Source: an uncultured Halieaceae bacterium
Lineage (GTDB): Bacteria > Pseudomonadota > Gammaproteobacteria > Pseudomonadales > Halieaceae
Reading direction: 5' to 3'
Length of the DNA: 42,565 nt
Assembly (NCBI GenBank): GCA_913056165.1
Contig: CAJXMD010000016.1
Coordinates: 1 to 42,565 of the forward strand
The first letter of the stretch is position 1, and every line of letters starts with the position of its first letter. A model generated the notes under the pieces. It saw nothing but the letters and a program-made list of their open reading frames with translations. It had not been told where the DNA came from and made no database searches. Made by a program: the position numbers and the translations under genes. Positions 1 to 8,954 of this stretch are shown piece after piece.

Positions 1-126
1 GGCTTGGTTGATATCGTTAACCAGGACTGCTGCACCCTCTGCGGCCAATGACTTGGCATGAGCAGCACCCAGTCCGCCACCCGCGCCAGTAACAATTACA
101 ACCCGTCCTTCACACAGTCCCGTCAC
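1..126 (-). CDS. SDR family oxidoreductase, N-terminal fragment (cut by window edge)
   Basis: Forty-two codons of a short-chain dehydrogenase run off the left edge. The start is GTG at 126, preceded by GAGGAA seven bases upstream and 10 bp after the thiolase stop, so it is the last visible gene of the minus-strand operon. The translation shows the Rossmann glycine motif TGAGGGLG followed by a beta strand ending VLVNDI. The Asn-Asp at the end of beta-2 is typical of NAD-dependent 17-beta-HSD4/FabG-like SDRs. Beside a fadA6-type thiolase it could fill the IpdF or hydroxyacyl-CoA dehydrogenase role in ring C/D degradation, but the fragment is too short to decide. Confidence 0.8.
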   Translation of the reverse strand, partial: MTGLCEGRVVIVTGAGGGLGAAHAKSLAAEGAAVLVNDINQA

Positions 127-136
127 AATAAATTCC

Positions 137-1294
137 TCACAACCGTTCCAAAATAGTAACGTTGGCCTGGCCGCCACCCTCGCACATAGTTTGTAAGCCG
201 TAGCGCACCTGGCGACGCTCCATTTCGTGTAACAGGGTTGTCATCAGCTTGGTGCCGGTCGCCCCCAGTGGATGGCCCAGTGCGATTGCCCCACCATTCA
301 CGTTGGTCTGCTCGTGGGGATAACCGGTTTCAGCAAGCCAGGCCATGGGCACGGAGGCAAAGGCTTCGTTAATTTCTACCAAGTCGATATCCGTTAACGG
401 TATGCCCGACTTGGCTACGGCCCGCGCCGTCGCCGGAATCGGCGCCGTTAGCATCCAGATAGGATCCTCGCCGCGCACGGTCATGTGAGCAATGCGCGCT
501 CGCGGCGTCAGGCCGTACCGCTTCAGCGCCTCCTCGGAAACCACCAATACCGCCGAGGCGCCATCGCATGTTTGGCTCGACACCGCGGCCGTAATCGAAC
601 CCCCTTCCTGCAATGGCTCAAGTTCAGCCATCGCCTCGAGAGAGGTATCTCGGATGGTTTCGTCGGCTGCAAGACCACCAACAGGGATAATCTCTCGGTC
701 GAAGTAGCCCGCATCAGTCGCCGCACGCGCCCGGCGATGGGATTCAAGCGCGAATTGCTCCATCGCCTCCCGAGACAGCTGCCATTTGTCTGCAATCATT
801 TGGGCTGAGTTAAATTGCGTAACGAGGCCGTCACCGTATCGGGCTACCCAGCCCTCACTCCCCGTAAAAGGGTCGTTAAACCCGAGAGGCTGACCGGCTA
901 GCATCGCAGAGGAGATGGGAATACTGCTCATGGTTTGAAGGCCGCCGGCGATAATCACGTCCATGGTGCCCGACATCACTGCCTGAGCCGCAAAATGCAC
1001 CGACTGCTGGGAGGAACCGCACTGGCGATCGATCGTCGTACCGGGTACTTCGTCGCTGAGCCCCGCCGCCAGCCAGCAAGTGCGGGCAATATCACCCGCC
1101 AGCGGACCGATGGTATCGACGCAGCCAAAAATGACATCGTCGTATTCGTGGTCGGGAATGCCGTTTCTCTCAACGATAGCCTTGAGTACCGTTGCCCCCA
1201 AATCAGCGCCATGCATTTGGGCCAGCGAGCCACGACGCCGCCCGGTTGGTGTCCTCACCGCATCAACAATATAGGCTTGAGCCTTTGGGGCCAT
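137..1294 (-). CDS. fadA6: Acetyl-CoA acyltransferase (thiolase), FadA6-like
   Basis: A 385-residue thiolase that cleaves a beta-ketoacyl-CoA with CoA. The nucleophile Cys92 lies in DRQCGSSQQ. The NEAF motif, the catalytic His341 in GGAIALGHPLG and the second Cys371 in TMCEGGG are all present, so the enzyme should be active. Several stretches (GCVD.IG, WLAAG, GQCGSSQQ-like core, PISSAM, RYGLQTMCEGGG) match what I recall of mycobacterial FadA6, the thiolase of steroid ring C/D breakdown. It sits downstream of the two acyl-CoA dehydrogenases (26-bp gap), consistent with the last beta-oxidation step of the remnant after IpdAB opening. The exact substrate is inferred from context. Confidence 0.9.
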   Translation of the reverse strand: MAPKAQAYIVDAVRTPTGRRRGSLAQMHGADLGATVLKAIVERNGIPDHEYDDVIFGCVDTIGPLAGDIARTCWLAAGLSDEVPGTTIDRQCGSSQQSVHFAAQAVMSGTMDVIIAGGLQTMSSIPISSAMLAGQPLGFNDPFTGSEGWVARYGDGLVTQFNSAQMIADKWQLSREAMEQFALESHRRARAATDAGYFDREIIPVGGLAADETIRDTSLEAMAELEPLQEGGSITAAVSSQTCDGASAVLVVSEEALKRYGLTPRARIAHMTVRGEDPIWMLTAPIPATARAVAKSGIPLTDIDLVEINEAFASVPMAWLAETGYPHEQTNVNGGAIALGHPLGATGTKLMTTLLHEMERRQVRYGLQTMCEGGGQANVTILERL

Positions 1295-1320
1295 GAGCTA
1301 TCCTCTCGGTTGGCGGCGGC

Positions 1321-2421
1321 TTAAGCCGCTACGGTATCTGTCAGGGTACGGCGTCCAAACGTGAACTCCGGGCCCAGTAATGCGTTGGATTGCAGCAACC
1401 ATTCGTGAATCCGGTTTTTGTGAAACCCCTCATCACCCCACTCACGCGCTAACGCCCACGCGCGCTTCACCCAAATCTGTAAATCACATTCCCAGGTGTA
1501 TCCCATCGCGCCGTGCACCTGAATACAATGGCGTGCCGCCAGCAGTGCCGCGCGGGACGCCGCCACTTTGGCATGTGATACGGCAAAGTCAGCCCGGCTC
1601 GGTGACACCTCCACCGTGTAAGCTGCGCGATAAACCACGGGCTTGGCGTATTCAATTTGCACCGCCACATCCGCCAGCAGATGCTTGACCGCCTGATTGG
1701 TCCCAATAGCTCGTCCAAACTGCGCTCGATCGCTGGTGTACCTGACGCTCTGCGCCACCATCGCCTCAGCCAAACCCACCAACTGCGCCGCGGTAGCGAG
1801 CGCACCGCGATTCAGTGTACGGCGCCACAAGTCCGCGCCGACGTCACCGCTGGCGAGGGGGGTTGCGTTCGCATTATCAAGCTCTGCCTCGAACAAACGC
1901 CTCGACGGGTCAACGCTTTTTTTAGATGCCAATGCCACAGCGTCACGGGCAACCAGGCAAACCTCTTCGCCCTGCCCCGCCAGCACCCAATTCGATCGGT
2001 CCCCGAAATTGATGAAGGGGTTAATCGGATGTGACACCGCCACGGTCATCTGCCCGCTGATGAGATCATCGACCATCGCCTGTAGCGAGTCGCCGCCCAA
2101 CCCACGCTCTAAAATATCGGTGAGCAGCGGTGCCACCACCAAGACCTGCTCAACAATCGGCTCGGGGACAGCCATCTCGCCACAGGCCTGCGCCAGCATC
2201 ACGAAATCTGTCGCGCCGAGACCCAATCCTCCCAAGGTCTCCGGGATTAACATGCCCATGACGCCAAGCTCGGCTACTTGCGTCATAAACTCCGTGTCGA
2301 CACCGGTATCAGTGTCCCAACGCGCTCGAATACGCTCCGGCGTCACCTCTTGGCTGAGCATTCCGCGCACCGCGTCTACAAAGCTGAGCTGATCTTCGGT
2401 AAAAGTGAAGTCCATCCCCAT
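1321..2421 (-). CDS. Acyl-CoA dehydrogenase, second (non-classical) subunit of a FadE pair
   Basis: A 366-residue acyl-CoA dehydrogenase family protein. I start it at ATG 2421, not at the longer in-frame ATG at 2589, because GAGGAA lies six bases before 2421 and the upstream gene's stop is one base away. The middle and C-terminal domains carry R.QFGRAIG..QAVKHLLAD and QVHGAMGYTWECDLQIW, as in the smaller partners of steroid alpha2-beta2 acyl-CoA dehydrogenases (FadE32-like proteins). The tandem arrangement with the 388-residue gene just upstream is how those heteromeric enzymes are encoded. Inferred role: flavin-dependent desaturation of a ring C/D-derived CoA thioester. Confidence 0.85.
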   Translation of the reverse strand: MGMDFTFTEDQLSFVDAVRGMLSQEVTPERIRARWDTDTGVDTEFMTQVAELGVMGMLIPETLGGLGLGATDFVMLAQACGEMAVPEPIVEQVLVVAPLLTDILERGLGGDSLQAMVDDLISGQMTVAVSHPINPFINFGDRSNWVLAGQGEEVCLVARDAVALASKKSVDPSRRLFEAELDNANATPLASGDVGADLWRRTLNRGALATAAQLVGLAEAMVAQSVRYTSDRAQFGRAIGTNQAVKHLLADVAVQIEYAKPVVYRAAYTVEVSPSRADFAVSHAKVAASRAALLAARHCIQVHGAMGYTWECDLQIWVKRAWALAREWGDEGFHKNRIHEWLLQSNALLGPEFTFGRRTLTDTVAA

Positions 2422-2422
2422 A

Positions 2423-3589
2423 CTACTTCCTCGGCATGCCGAGCATCCGCTCGGCAATAATATTGCGCTGGATTTCATTGGTTCCCGCATAAATTGGGCC
2501 CGACTGAGCAAACAGAAAGCCATCGAGCCACGGTCCAAGTTCCTGCAGCTCTGACGGTGTCGCGGGTTCCAGCTCGCCCCGGGCGCCAAGCAACTTCATC
2601 GCCGTTTCGTGGATAAGCAGATCCAGCTCAGACCAAAAAATCTTGTTACAGCTTGCCTCCGGCCCGATGCTACCGCCGCCTACCAACTTGGATGCTGTTT
2701 GGTAGGTAGAAAGCGCATAGGCTTCAGCGTCCATATAGCAGCGCAGCACCGCGTCTTCGACCGAAGGGTCGAGCAAGTCTTGCGTATGCTCGCGATAAAG
2801 ACGAACCAACCGTTTGGCCGCCTGCTGAAAACGCGCTGGACTACGCAACATGAGGCCGCGTTCAAAGCCCGCGGTGGCCATGGCAATTCGCCAGCCCTCA
2901 CCTTCGCCACCCAACACGTTGAATGCGGGCACCCTGACATCATCGAAGAAAATTTCTGCAAACCCGGGTAAGCCATTCAACTGTCGAATCGGCCGAACCG
3001 TCACGCCATCGGCGTTGAGCGGCACCAAGATTTTTGACAGGCCGTGATGCCGCTCCGAATCAGGGTCAGTTCTGAACAAGCCAAAACCCCAATCGGCAAA
3101 AACGGCGCGGGTCGACCAGATCTTTTGGCCGTTGATAACAAAGTCATCACCATCTCGAGTCGCAGAGCACCGAATCGCCGCCATATCGGACCCCGCGTTG
3201 GGCTCCGACCAGGCCTGTGCCCATATCTCATCGCCACTCGCCATCGCCGGAATGAATCGGGCTTTCTGCTCTTCGGTTCCATACTCCATGAGTGTCGGGC
3301 CGAGAAGAAAAATACCATTTTGATTTACCCTGAGCGGCGCACCCGCGCGGTAGTACTCCTCTTCAAAGATAAGCCACTCAATCAGATCACAGCCGCGACC
3401 ACCGTACGCTTCGGGCCAGGTCACCATACCCCAGTTGCCCTCGGCCAGAGTTCGTTCCCAAGCCCTGTGCGCCTCAAACCCCTCCTCGGTGTCAAATGAG
3501 GGGAGCGCCTGCGCCGGCACATGCGCTTTTAGCCAGTCGCGAACCTCTTCCCGAAACGCTTGCTGGCTATCGCTATATCCTAAATTCAT
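2423..3589 (-). CDS. Acyl-CoA dehydrogenase, FAD-containing FadE-like subunit
   Basis: A 388-residue acyl-CoA dehydrogenase with the N-terminal helical domain, the WAQAWSEPNAGSDMA substrate/FAD loop, the IWST motif of the beta domain and the C-terminal YAGTNEIQRNIIAERMLG signature. The position that carries Glu in medium-chain enzymes (YEGT) is Ala here. In this subfamily the base lies elsewhere, as in steroid FadE enzymes, so activity is not excluded. It is followed after one base by a second, divergent family member, suggesting an alpha2-beta2 heterotetramer. It starts two bases after the crotonase stop with no strong ribosome site, so translational coupling is likely. Substrate inferred from the ipdAB neighbourhood. 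Confidence 0.88.
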   Translation of the reverse strand: MNLGYSDSQQAFREEVRDWLKAHVPAQALPSFDTEEGFEAHRAWERTLAEGNWGMVTWPEAYGGRGCDLIEWLIFEEEYYRAGAPLRVNQNGIFLLGPTLMEYGTEEQKARFIPAMASGDEIWAQAWSEPNAGSDMAAIRCSATRDGDDFVINGQKIWSTRAVFADWGFGLFRTDPDSERHHGLSKILVPLNADGVTVRPIRQLNGLPGFAEIFFDDVRVPAFNVLGGEGEGWRIAMATAGFERGLMLRSPARFQQAAKRLVRLYREHTQDLLDPSVEDAVLRCYMDAEAYALSTYQTASKLVGGGSIGPEASCNKIFWSELDLLIHETAMKLLGARGELEPATPSELQELGPWLDGFLFAQSGPIYAGTNEIQRNIIAERMLGMPRK

Positions 3590-3591
3590 GC

Positions 3592-4470
3592 CTAGCTCTT
3601 ATCCTGCTTCTTGTTGGCCTCAGCCATTTTTTTCGCGTCAAAGCCGCCCAACTTATCCCCGGACACCAAATCGTTGTGCACATGAGAAAAATGATGCCAC
3701 GCAAAGGCGGCCTCCATCCCTGCGCGTTTGCCCTGCAGATCTTCGACATTGTTGATTGCCTGCTTGGTGAGTGCGAGGCCAAGTCGCGGCATGCCGGCTA
3801 TTTTTTCGGCGAGCTCTTTAACGTCCTGGTGCAAGCTTTCGCGGGAACTGATTTGGTTGACCATCCCCATTTGGTAGGCGCGCTCGACACCCATCTTGTT
3901 GCCCGTGAACAAAAACTCTTTAGCGATTCGCGGGTTCAATTCGTAAGGGTGCGCAAAATACTCGACGCCCGGAATACCCATTCGAACCACGGGATCGGAG
4001 AAGTACGCATCATCTGTTGCCACGATAAGGTCGCAGACCCAAGCCAACATTAACCCACCAGCAATGCAGGCGCCCTGGACCGCCGCAATGGTCGGCTTTG
4101 GAATATCACGCCAGCGACGACACATGCCGAGATAAGCCTCGGCCTCACGCACATACAAAAATTCGCCACCTTCTTTGTTGGCGTGGTCATACCACATGGA
4201 TACACGTTCTTGGCTCAGATGGACATCGCGTCCCGGCGTCCCGATGTCATGTCCTGCCGAAAAGTGCTTGCCCTCACCTCGCAGTACGATGACCTTCACC
4301 TCATCATCGGCAACCGCTCGTTTAAAAGCATCGTCAAGCTCATAGGTCATACGGCCGTTCTGTGCATTGTTGTACTGAGGGCGATTCATCGTAATCCAGG
4401 CCACACCCTCCTCGACCGAATAAAGGACGATATCTACCTCTTGTTCAGCGGTATCTTTTGACTCACTCAT
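3592..4470 (-). CDS. Crotonase-fold (enoyl-CoA hydratase/isomerase family) protein lacking both usual catalytic Glu
   Basis: A 292-residue crotonase, longer than the usual 250-260 because of an acidic N-terminus and an insert around residues 85-110. The oxyanion-hole segments HFSAGHDIG and GACIAGGLML are present, so CoA thioesters should bind. The two glutamates of classical hydratase (rat E144 in GGGCE and E164 in QPE) correspond here to Met in AGGLM and Val in DPVVRMG, so simple hydration is doubtful; isomerase, retro-Claisen or hydrolase chemistry is possible. The start ATG overlaps the ipdB stop by four bases (ATGA), with GAGGAG upstream. It belongs with ipdAB and the FadE pair, so a role in ring C/D cleavage products is likely but unproven. 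Confidence 0.85.
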   Translation of the reverse strand: MSESKDTAEQEVDIVLYSVEEGVAWITMNRPQYNNAQNGRMTYELDDAFKRAVADDEVKVIVLRGEGKHFSAGHDIGTPGRDVHLSQERVSMWYDHANKEGGEFLYVREAEAYLGMCRRWRDIPKPTIAAVQGACIAGGLMLAWVCDLIVATDDAYFSDPVVRMGIPGVEYFAHPYELNPRIAKEFLFTGNKMGVERAYQMGMVNQISSRESLHQDVKELAEKIAGMPRLGLALTKQAINNVEDLQGKRAGMEAAFAWHHFSHVHNDLVSGDKLGGFDAKKMAEANKKQDKS

Positions 4471-5273
4471 GCAGACTCCTCTACCGCCTCTCGGCGACCC
4501 GGGGGATTCCCCTTAATCTGTTTCGCACGCGCATTGCCGGGATCAAGCTCGGCAATGAGTTCCAGTTGCTCGGCTGTCGGCGCTGACGTCTCTGCCAAAC
4601 CGTCGACAACCGCAACATCGAATCCGGTGTTGTCGCGGACCTCGTCTAAGGAGACCCCGGGATGCAAACTCACCACCCGCATCTGGTGGTTGTCGCCCAA
4701 AAAGTCCATGACACAAAGATTCGTAATCACCGACCTGATGTCGATATCTTCAAGTCGATAACCCCGTGGCAAACGCTCCGGGTTGTAACCAATCGAGCAC
4801 ACCACATCGCATTCTCCAGCGACAAATACGCGCGTCGAGTGCTGCGGGACAAAAAACGAGTTAGCGTGGGAAATCGAATTCCCGGGGAAACCGCGCATCC
4901 CCAGCAGCTGCACTTTGGGTTGCTGATAGGTTCCACCCAGCGCTGAAATGTTTGTTTGGCCAAAACGATCAATCTGTGAGGGCCCCACCAGCGCGTGGCG
5001 TGCACCGCTCCACACATTGTCAAAAATTCGCGCAAACCCCATCCAGTTTTCGTTGGCCTGACCTTCATGACTGGCGAGCCCGCTAACCGGATTTGGGGAG
5101 GACAACACAAACGACTGGCTGTCGGTCATCATCATGTCAGGGTTTGTCGTGCGCATAGCCAAACTGGCCGCCAACCTCGGCAGCAGGCCGATGCCTGTCG
5201 CCAAGACTTCACCGTCGCGATCAAAGACCCGACTAGCCGCACAAACCATCAGTTCCGCCAGCGAATAGCTCAT
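4467..5273 (-). CDS. ipdB: IpdB, beta subunit of the steroid ring-opening CoA-transferase-like hydrolase
   Basis: A 268-residue class I CoA-transferase beta-like protein. GPSQIDRFGQTNISALGG, MRGFPGNSISHANSFFVPQHSTRVFV, CSIGY and VSLHPGV match recalled IpdB of Mycobacterium and Rhodococcus. There, IpdAB hydrolyses the ring of the COCHEA-CoA intermediate to open the last steroid ring, rather than transferring CoA. It begins 11 bases after the ipdA stop with an AAAGGAATCGAGG leader and overlaps the crotonase start by four bases. Length is close to the actinobacterial protein (about 250). Subunit assignment is strong because the two genes are adjacent and in the same order as in actinobacteria. 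Confidence 0.93.
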   Translation of the reverse strand: MSYSLAELMVCAASRVFDRDGEVLATGIGLLPRLAASLAMRTTNPDMMMTDSQSFVLSSPNPVSGLASHEGQANENWMGFARIFDNVWSGARHALVGPSQIDRFGQTNISALGGTYQQPKVQLLGMRGFPGNSISHANSFFVPQHSTRVFVAGECDVVCSIGYNPERLPRGYRLEDIDIRSVITNLCVMDFLGDNHQMRVVSLHPGVSLDEVRDNTGFDVAVVDGLAETSAPTAEQLELIAELDPGNARAKQIKGNPPGRREAVEESA

Positions 5274-5284
5274 CCTCGATTCCT

Positions 5285-6157
5285 TTAATAGACCGGCTTG
5301 GGCAGTGCCTGAATGGCGTCAAGCCCACCCACCGCTGATTGGTAGTCGTTTTCGGAGGCACCAAGGAAGGCCTCGGCCCATGCCTGATACCCCCCATCAG
5401 CGATCAACTCGCCGTATTTTTTGTAATGGGCGACATCAAACCCGTACAGCGGATCGTTAGAGCTGGGGTGCGCTCCTCCCGGCATGTGAACAACCGCTTG
5501 GGTACAGTTGCGTTCCCAATAGACCCGGCGCGCCACGTCGGGGTTTGCATAATGATCGGTATCGACAATGTTATCTGTCGAAACGATGGTGTGATCAGCC
5601 GCCCTTGCAAACCAGTCATCCATGTAGTGGTCGGGACTCGCTATTTCACACACCCCACGACGATCGGCCGCGGTCACGTGCAGCAGCGCCACATCGGGCT
5701 TGAGTGCAGGCATCGCCACCCACTCTTTTTCATCATAGGGACTCTCTACCAAGGCAATATCAGGCGCATGACTCAGCAGATCGGTACCCAGACCGATGCG
5801 GGTAGGAATGAAGGGGCAACCCCATGCAGCGGCTCGCAGGCCGAGCAACATCATGCCCTCATCGATCTCCATGACCTCAATATCGCCGGCTTCGCGGGCT
5901 TTCCTGAAGGCGGGTTCAAGCGGCATGAAATCCAGGGAGACAAACGCAAAAATTACTTTTCTGACCTTGCCGGCCGCACAGAGCAAACCGACATCCGCCC
6001 CACCGTATGCGATCACAGTGAGATCTTTCACGTCGGTTCTGAGCAGCTCCCTGACCAAGGCCATGGGCTTTCTTCGCGGACCCCATCCGCCAATACCTAT
6101 CGTCATGCCATCTTTAATGACAGAGAGGGCGTCACTGGCGCTAACCAGTTTGTCCAT
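5285..6157 (-). CDS. ipdA: IpdA, alpha subunit of the steroid ring-opening CoA-transferase-like hydrolase
   Basis: A 290-residue class I CoA-transferase alpha-like protein. I start it at ATG 6157 (AAGGAA eight bases upstream), not at the longer in-frame ATG 6220, because the family begins KLVSASDAL. GIGGWGPRRKPMALVRE, the acidic EIDEG segment (Glu100, roughly where the catalytic Glu of IpdA lies) and FIPTRIGLGTD match IpdA. With IpdB it should open the cyclohexenone ring in steroid C/D degradation in the cytoplasm. It is the first gene of the minus-strand operon and is divergent from fadD3, so the short gap 6158-6300 must hold both promoters. Confidence 0.93.
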   Translation of the reverse strand: MDKLVSASDALSVIKDGMTIGIGGWGPRRKPMALVRELLRTDVKDLTVIAYGGADVGLLCAAGKVRKVIFAFVSLDFMPLEPAFRKAREAGDIEVMEIDEGMMLLGLRAAAWGCPFIPTRIGLGTDLLSHAPDIALVESPYDEKEWVAMPALKPDVALLHVTAADRRGVCEIASPDHYMDDWFARAADHTIVSTDNIVDTDHYANPDVARRVYWERNCTQAVVHMPGGAHPSSNDPLYGFDVAHYKKYGELIADGGYQAWAEAFLGASENDYQSAVGGLDAIQALPKPVY

Positions 6158-6230
6158 GTGCGCGTTCCTTAAGGGGAAGATCTGGGATTTCAGTATCAAA
6201 TTCGACCATTCATTGATCATCCCCCATTGA

Positions 6231-6239
6231 GACTATGAC
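6231..6239 (+). promoter_or_regulatory. Shared intergenic 9-mer GACTATGAC, copy 1
   Basis: GACTATGAC lies in the ipdA-fadD3 divergent region, about 60 bases before the preferred fadD3 start. The same 9-mer occurs at 14633-14641 and 18718-18726, each time upstream of a plus-strand gene in a divergent gap. It could be part of an operator or a -10-like element (ACTATGAC). Function is inference. Confidence 0.3.
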
Positions 6240-6300
6240 AAGCGGCGACTCAAGCACTAGTTTGGACGCTCCTATTTCCACCGCGCTTTCTGGAGTGTCC

Positions 6301-7905
6301 ATGTCGCTGGTCCAAGCTGATACGCTGGCGTCTATTCCCCAGCTACTGGCCAACAGGGCGAGTACACTTGGCCGGAAACCTTTTATTATCGATGGCCCCG
6401 TATCCCTAAGCTACGAGAACACACTCCAGCAGGCGCGCGCTTTAGGCGCATGGCTACTTTCCCGCGGGTGCCAACCGGGGGATCGGATCGGCATTTGGGC
6501 GCCAAACTGCGTTCAATGGATAGTCGCGGCACTGGGTTCCCAGCTTATTGGCGGCACTCTCGTCACCCTCAACACGCGCTACAAAAGCGCCGAAGCTGCC
6601 CAGATTCTCAATCAGAGTGGCTGCCGATGGCTCTTTTGCATCGATAACTTCCTCGGCGTTGACTACCCGGCTCAACTGCAGTCGCAGTCGGTGCCCTCCC
6701 TCGAGGATGTGGTTACGATAACGTTACAGCGACAAGACGACCATTTTAGCCAGTGCCTCGCTCAAGGCGAGGAGCTACTGAGATCAGACCAATGTCGTGA
6801 CCGCCTTGACGCTGCTGCAGCGCTGGTGGCCGGCGACACTCCGTCGGACATTCTCTTTACCTCAGGCACCACCGGTCAGCCCAAGGGCGTGGTCACAGCG
6901 CACCAGCAAAACCTTCAGGCGTTCTCACAATTTGCCAACATCTTGGGGCTGCATAGCGAGGATCGCTACCTGATTATCAATCCCTTCTTCCACAGCTTTG
7001 GTTACAAAGCGGGATGGCTTGCTACGCTTATCGCGGGAGCTACCGCCTATCCGCTGGCGGTGTTTGATGTCCCGGAGGTAATGACACAGGTTGAGCAACA
7101 TGCGATCAACGTGATGCCCGGTCCACCTACTTTGTTTCGCTCGATCATCGATCACCCCGACTTCGATGCCAAGCGCCTAGCGTCTTTACAAAAAGCCACT
7201 ACCGGTGCGGCGGTGATTCCGACACAGTTGATTGAAGACATGTGGCAGGTGCTGGGGCTTGAGACCGTTATCACCGCCTACGGTCTCTCCGAGACCTGCG
7301 GTCTGGTCACCATGTGTCGCCAAGGTGACAGCGCGAACACTATCGCGACCACCTCGGGCCGGGCTATTCCCGATATCGAGGTGGCCATTTTTGATACTCA
7401 GAATCGACCCCTCCCCGCCGGCGAAACCGGAGAAATCGTCGTGAGGGGCTACAACGTGATGCAGGGCTACTTCAACAATTCAGAAGCCACCGGGGAAACG
7501 ATCGACAAGGAGGGCTGGCTACATACCGGGGACATTGGCCATCTCGACGAAAACGGCAATCTCTCTATCACCGATCGACTTAAAGATATGTACATCAGCG
7601 GTGGATTCAATTGCTACCCCGCGGAGATTGAGCAACAGTTAGTACAACATCCGTCGATTGCTCAAGCTGCAGTCATCGGGATTGCCGATCCTCGATTAGG
7701 TGAAGTAGGCGCGGCATTTCTGATCGCAGCGGCTAACGCCGATGACCTCGCGTCTCAGGCCGACGATGAGCTGATGGCATGGTGCAAGAGCGCCATGGCT
7801 AATTACAAAGTGCCACGGAAATTTATTTGGGTTAAAAGCCTCCCGCTTAATGCCACCGGCAAGGTGATGAAGCAGGAATTACGAAAGCAATTGGCACAAC
7901 AGTGA
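6301..7905 (+). CDS. fadD3: FadD3-like acyl-CoA synthetase (HIP-CoA ligase)
   Basis: An adenylate-forming CoA ligase of about 534 residues. The P-loop-like FTSGTTGQPKGVV, AYGLSETCG, LHTGDIG, ITDRLKDMYISGGFN and the C-terminal Lys in NATGKVMK are all present. NPFFHSFGYKAG, PGPPTLFRSIIDHP and DRLKDMYI.GGFN.YPAE are the segments I recall from FadD3, which activates the indane propionate (HIP) left after ring A/B removal. An earlier in-frame ATG exists at 6235, but its 22 extra residues are Ser/Thr-rich and unlike the family. ATG 6301 has GGAG six bases upstream. First gene of the fadD3-hsaC-hsaA-hsaD operon, divergent from ipdA. Confidence 0.92.
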   Translation: MSLVQADTLASIPQLLANRASTLGRKPFIIDGPVSLSYENTLQQARALGAWLLSRGCQPGDRIGIWAPNCVQWIVAALGSQLIGGTLVTLNTRYKSAEAAQILNQSGCRWLFCIDNFLGVDYPAQLQSQSVPSLEDVVTITLQRQDDHFSQCLAQGEELLRSDQCRDRLDAAAALVAGDTPSDILFTSGTTGQPKGVVTAHQQNLQAFSQFANILGLHSEDRYLIINPFFHSFGYKAGWLATLIAGATAYPLAVFDVPEVMTQVEQHAINVMPGPPTLFRSIIDHPDFDAKRLASLQKATTGAAVIPTQLIEDMWQVLGLETVITAYGLSETCGLVTMCRQGDSANTIATTSGRAIPDIEVAIFDTQNRPLPAGETGEIVVRGYNVMQGYFNNSEATGETIDKEGWLHTGDIGHLDENGNLSITDRLKDMYISGGFNCYPAEIEQQLVQHPSIAQAAVIGIADPRLGEVGAAFLIAAANADDLASQADDELMAWCKSAMANYKVPRKFIWVKSLPLNATGKVMKQELRKQLAQQ

Positions 7906-7927
7906 ACAAACACAGGGAGAGTTAAGG

Positions 7928-8836
7928 ATGGCAATTAAGAGCCTTGGTTACATTGGCGTCATGAGCCAACAACAAGAAGCCTGGAGAGAGTTTGCCTGCG
8001 GCGTTATGGGGCTTGAGGATGTAAGCGACCGCTGTAACGCCAACGAGGGCGAACTTTTTTTCAAGATGGACGACCACCCTTTCAGGCTGTTCATCGAGAC
8101 GGGTGACACTGAAACCCTCGGCGTCTGCGGATGGGAAACCAATTCCGCCGAGGGCCTACAGGAGGTGGCTGATGCACTGGCAGCAGCCGGCGTGGCTTTT
8201 TCCTGGGGCTCAGAGGAGCTAATCAATCGGCGCAAAGTACAGAACTTGCTCAGCTTTGTTGACCCTGCAGGCAATAACCACGAGGCATACTGGGGGGTGG
8301 TCTCGGACTTCGCGACCTTCAACTCGGCAACCGGAGTCAGTGGATTCGTGACCGGGGATCAAGGCTGCGGCCACATTGTATTGCCGGCACCTAACTTCGA
8401 GGAGACCACGCAGTTTTTTACCGAAGTCCTGGGCTTTGGTCTCTCGGATCTTATGAAAATTCGCTTCACCCCCGACCCCGAGGAGCCGATCAAGCGTCTT
8501 TGGTTCATGCACTGCAACAAGCGACACCACAGCCTCGGCTTATTTGAGATGCCCATGCCCGCGGGATGTGTCCATCTGATGGTCGAAGCCAACGACGTAG
8601 ATGAGGTAGGCAAGTGCAACGACCGACGGATTGCCGCGGGGGTGAAGCTAACCGGCACGCTTGGGCGACACGCTAACGACCACATGGTCTCCTTCTACAT
8701 GCGCTCCCCTACGGGGTTTGATATTGAATACGGCGCCGAAGGAAGAACTATCAGTGACTGGCGCGATTACGAAGTGTTTGAAAGCACCGTGGCCAGTTTT
8801 TGGGGCCACGACTTTAGCGTCGGCCAGATGGACTAA
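7928..8836 (+). CDS. hsaC: HsaC-like extradiol (3,4-DHSA) dioxygenase
   Basis: A 302-residue two-domain vicinal-oxygen-chelate protein. The iron ligands expected in the C-terminal domain are visible: His149 (GCGHIV), His216 (CVHLMVE) and Glu267 (FDIEYG). The active-site acid/base region RHHSLG and GRHANDHMVSFY are conserved. It closely follows HsaC in length (about 300) and start (SIRSLGYL/AIKSLGYI). Predicted reaction: meta-cleavage of the catechol ring A of 3,4-dihydroxy-9,10-secoandrostatriene-dione, giving the HsaD substrate. It follows fadD3 by 22 bases with GGGAGAG before the ATG. An aromatic catechol role is possible, but the neighbours argue for steroid. Confidence 0.93.
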   Translation: MAIKSLGYIGVMSQQQEAWREFACGVMGLEDVSDRCNANEGELFFKMDDHPFRLFIETGDTETLGVCGWETNSAEGLQEVADALAAAGVAFSWGSEELINRRKVQNLLSFVDPAGNNHEAYWGVVSDFATFNSATGVSGFVTGDQGCGHIVLPAPNFEETTQFFTEVLGFGLSDLMKIRFTPDPEEPIKRLWFMHCNKRHHSLGLFEMPMPAGCVHLMVEANDVDEVGKCNDRRIAAGVKLTGTLGRHANDHMVSFYMRSPTGFDIEYGAEGRTISDWRDYEVFESTVASFWGHDFSVGQMD

Positions 8837-8954
8837 CTCGGGGTAGGCAAAACGCGTTACTACATACGAGTGATGCCACCGGAGCCTCGGTTTGCAACGA
8901 TGGCTATACGGTAATCGATTCAATCAGACGGGGCGCCGTCGTTAGGGGAAGTGT

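Noticed and set aside
369-1324. Overlapping open frames inside the thiolase and other large genes
   Set aside because: They lie opposite or in other frames of clear genes, have low-complexity Arg/Ser-rich translations and no ribosome sites.
2422-2589. Longer start (2589) for the smaller acyl-CoA dehydrogenase
   Set aside because: The extra residues overlap the upstream dehydrogenase and do not match the fold; ATG 2421 has a good ribosome site and a natural spacing.
6158-6220. ATG 6220 as ipdA start
   Set aside because: The extra 21 residues are unlike the family, and ATG 6157 has AAGGAA before it.
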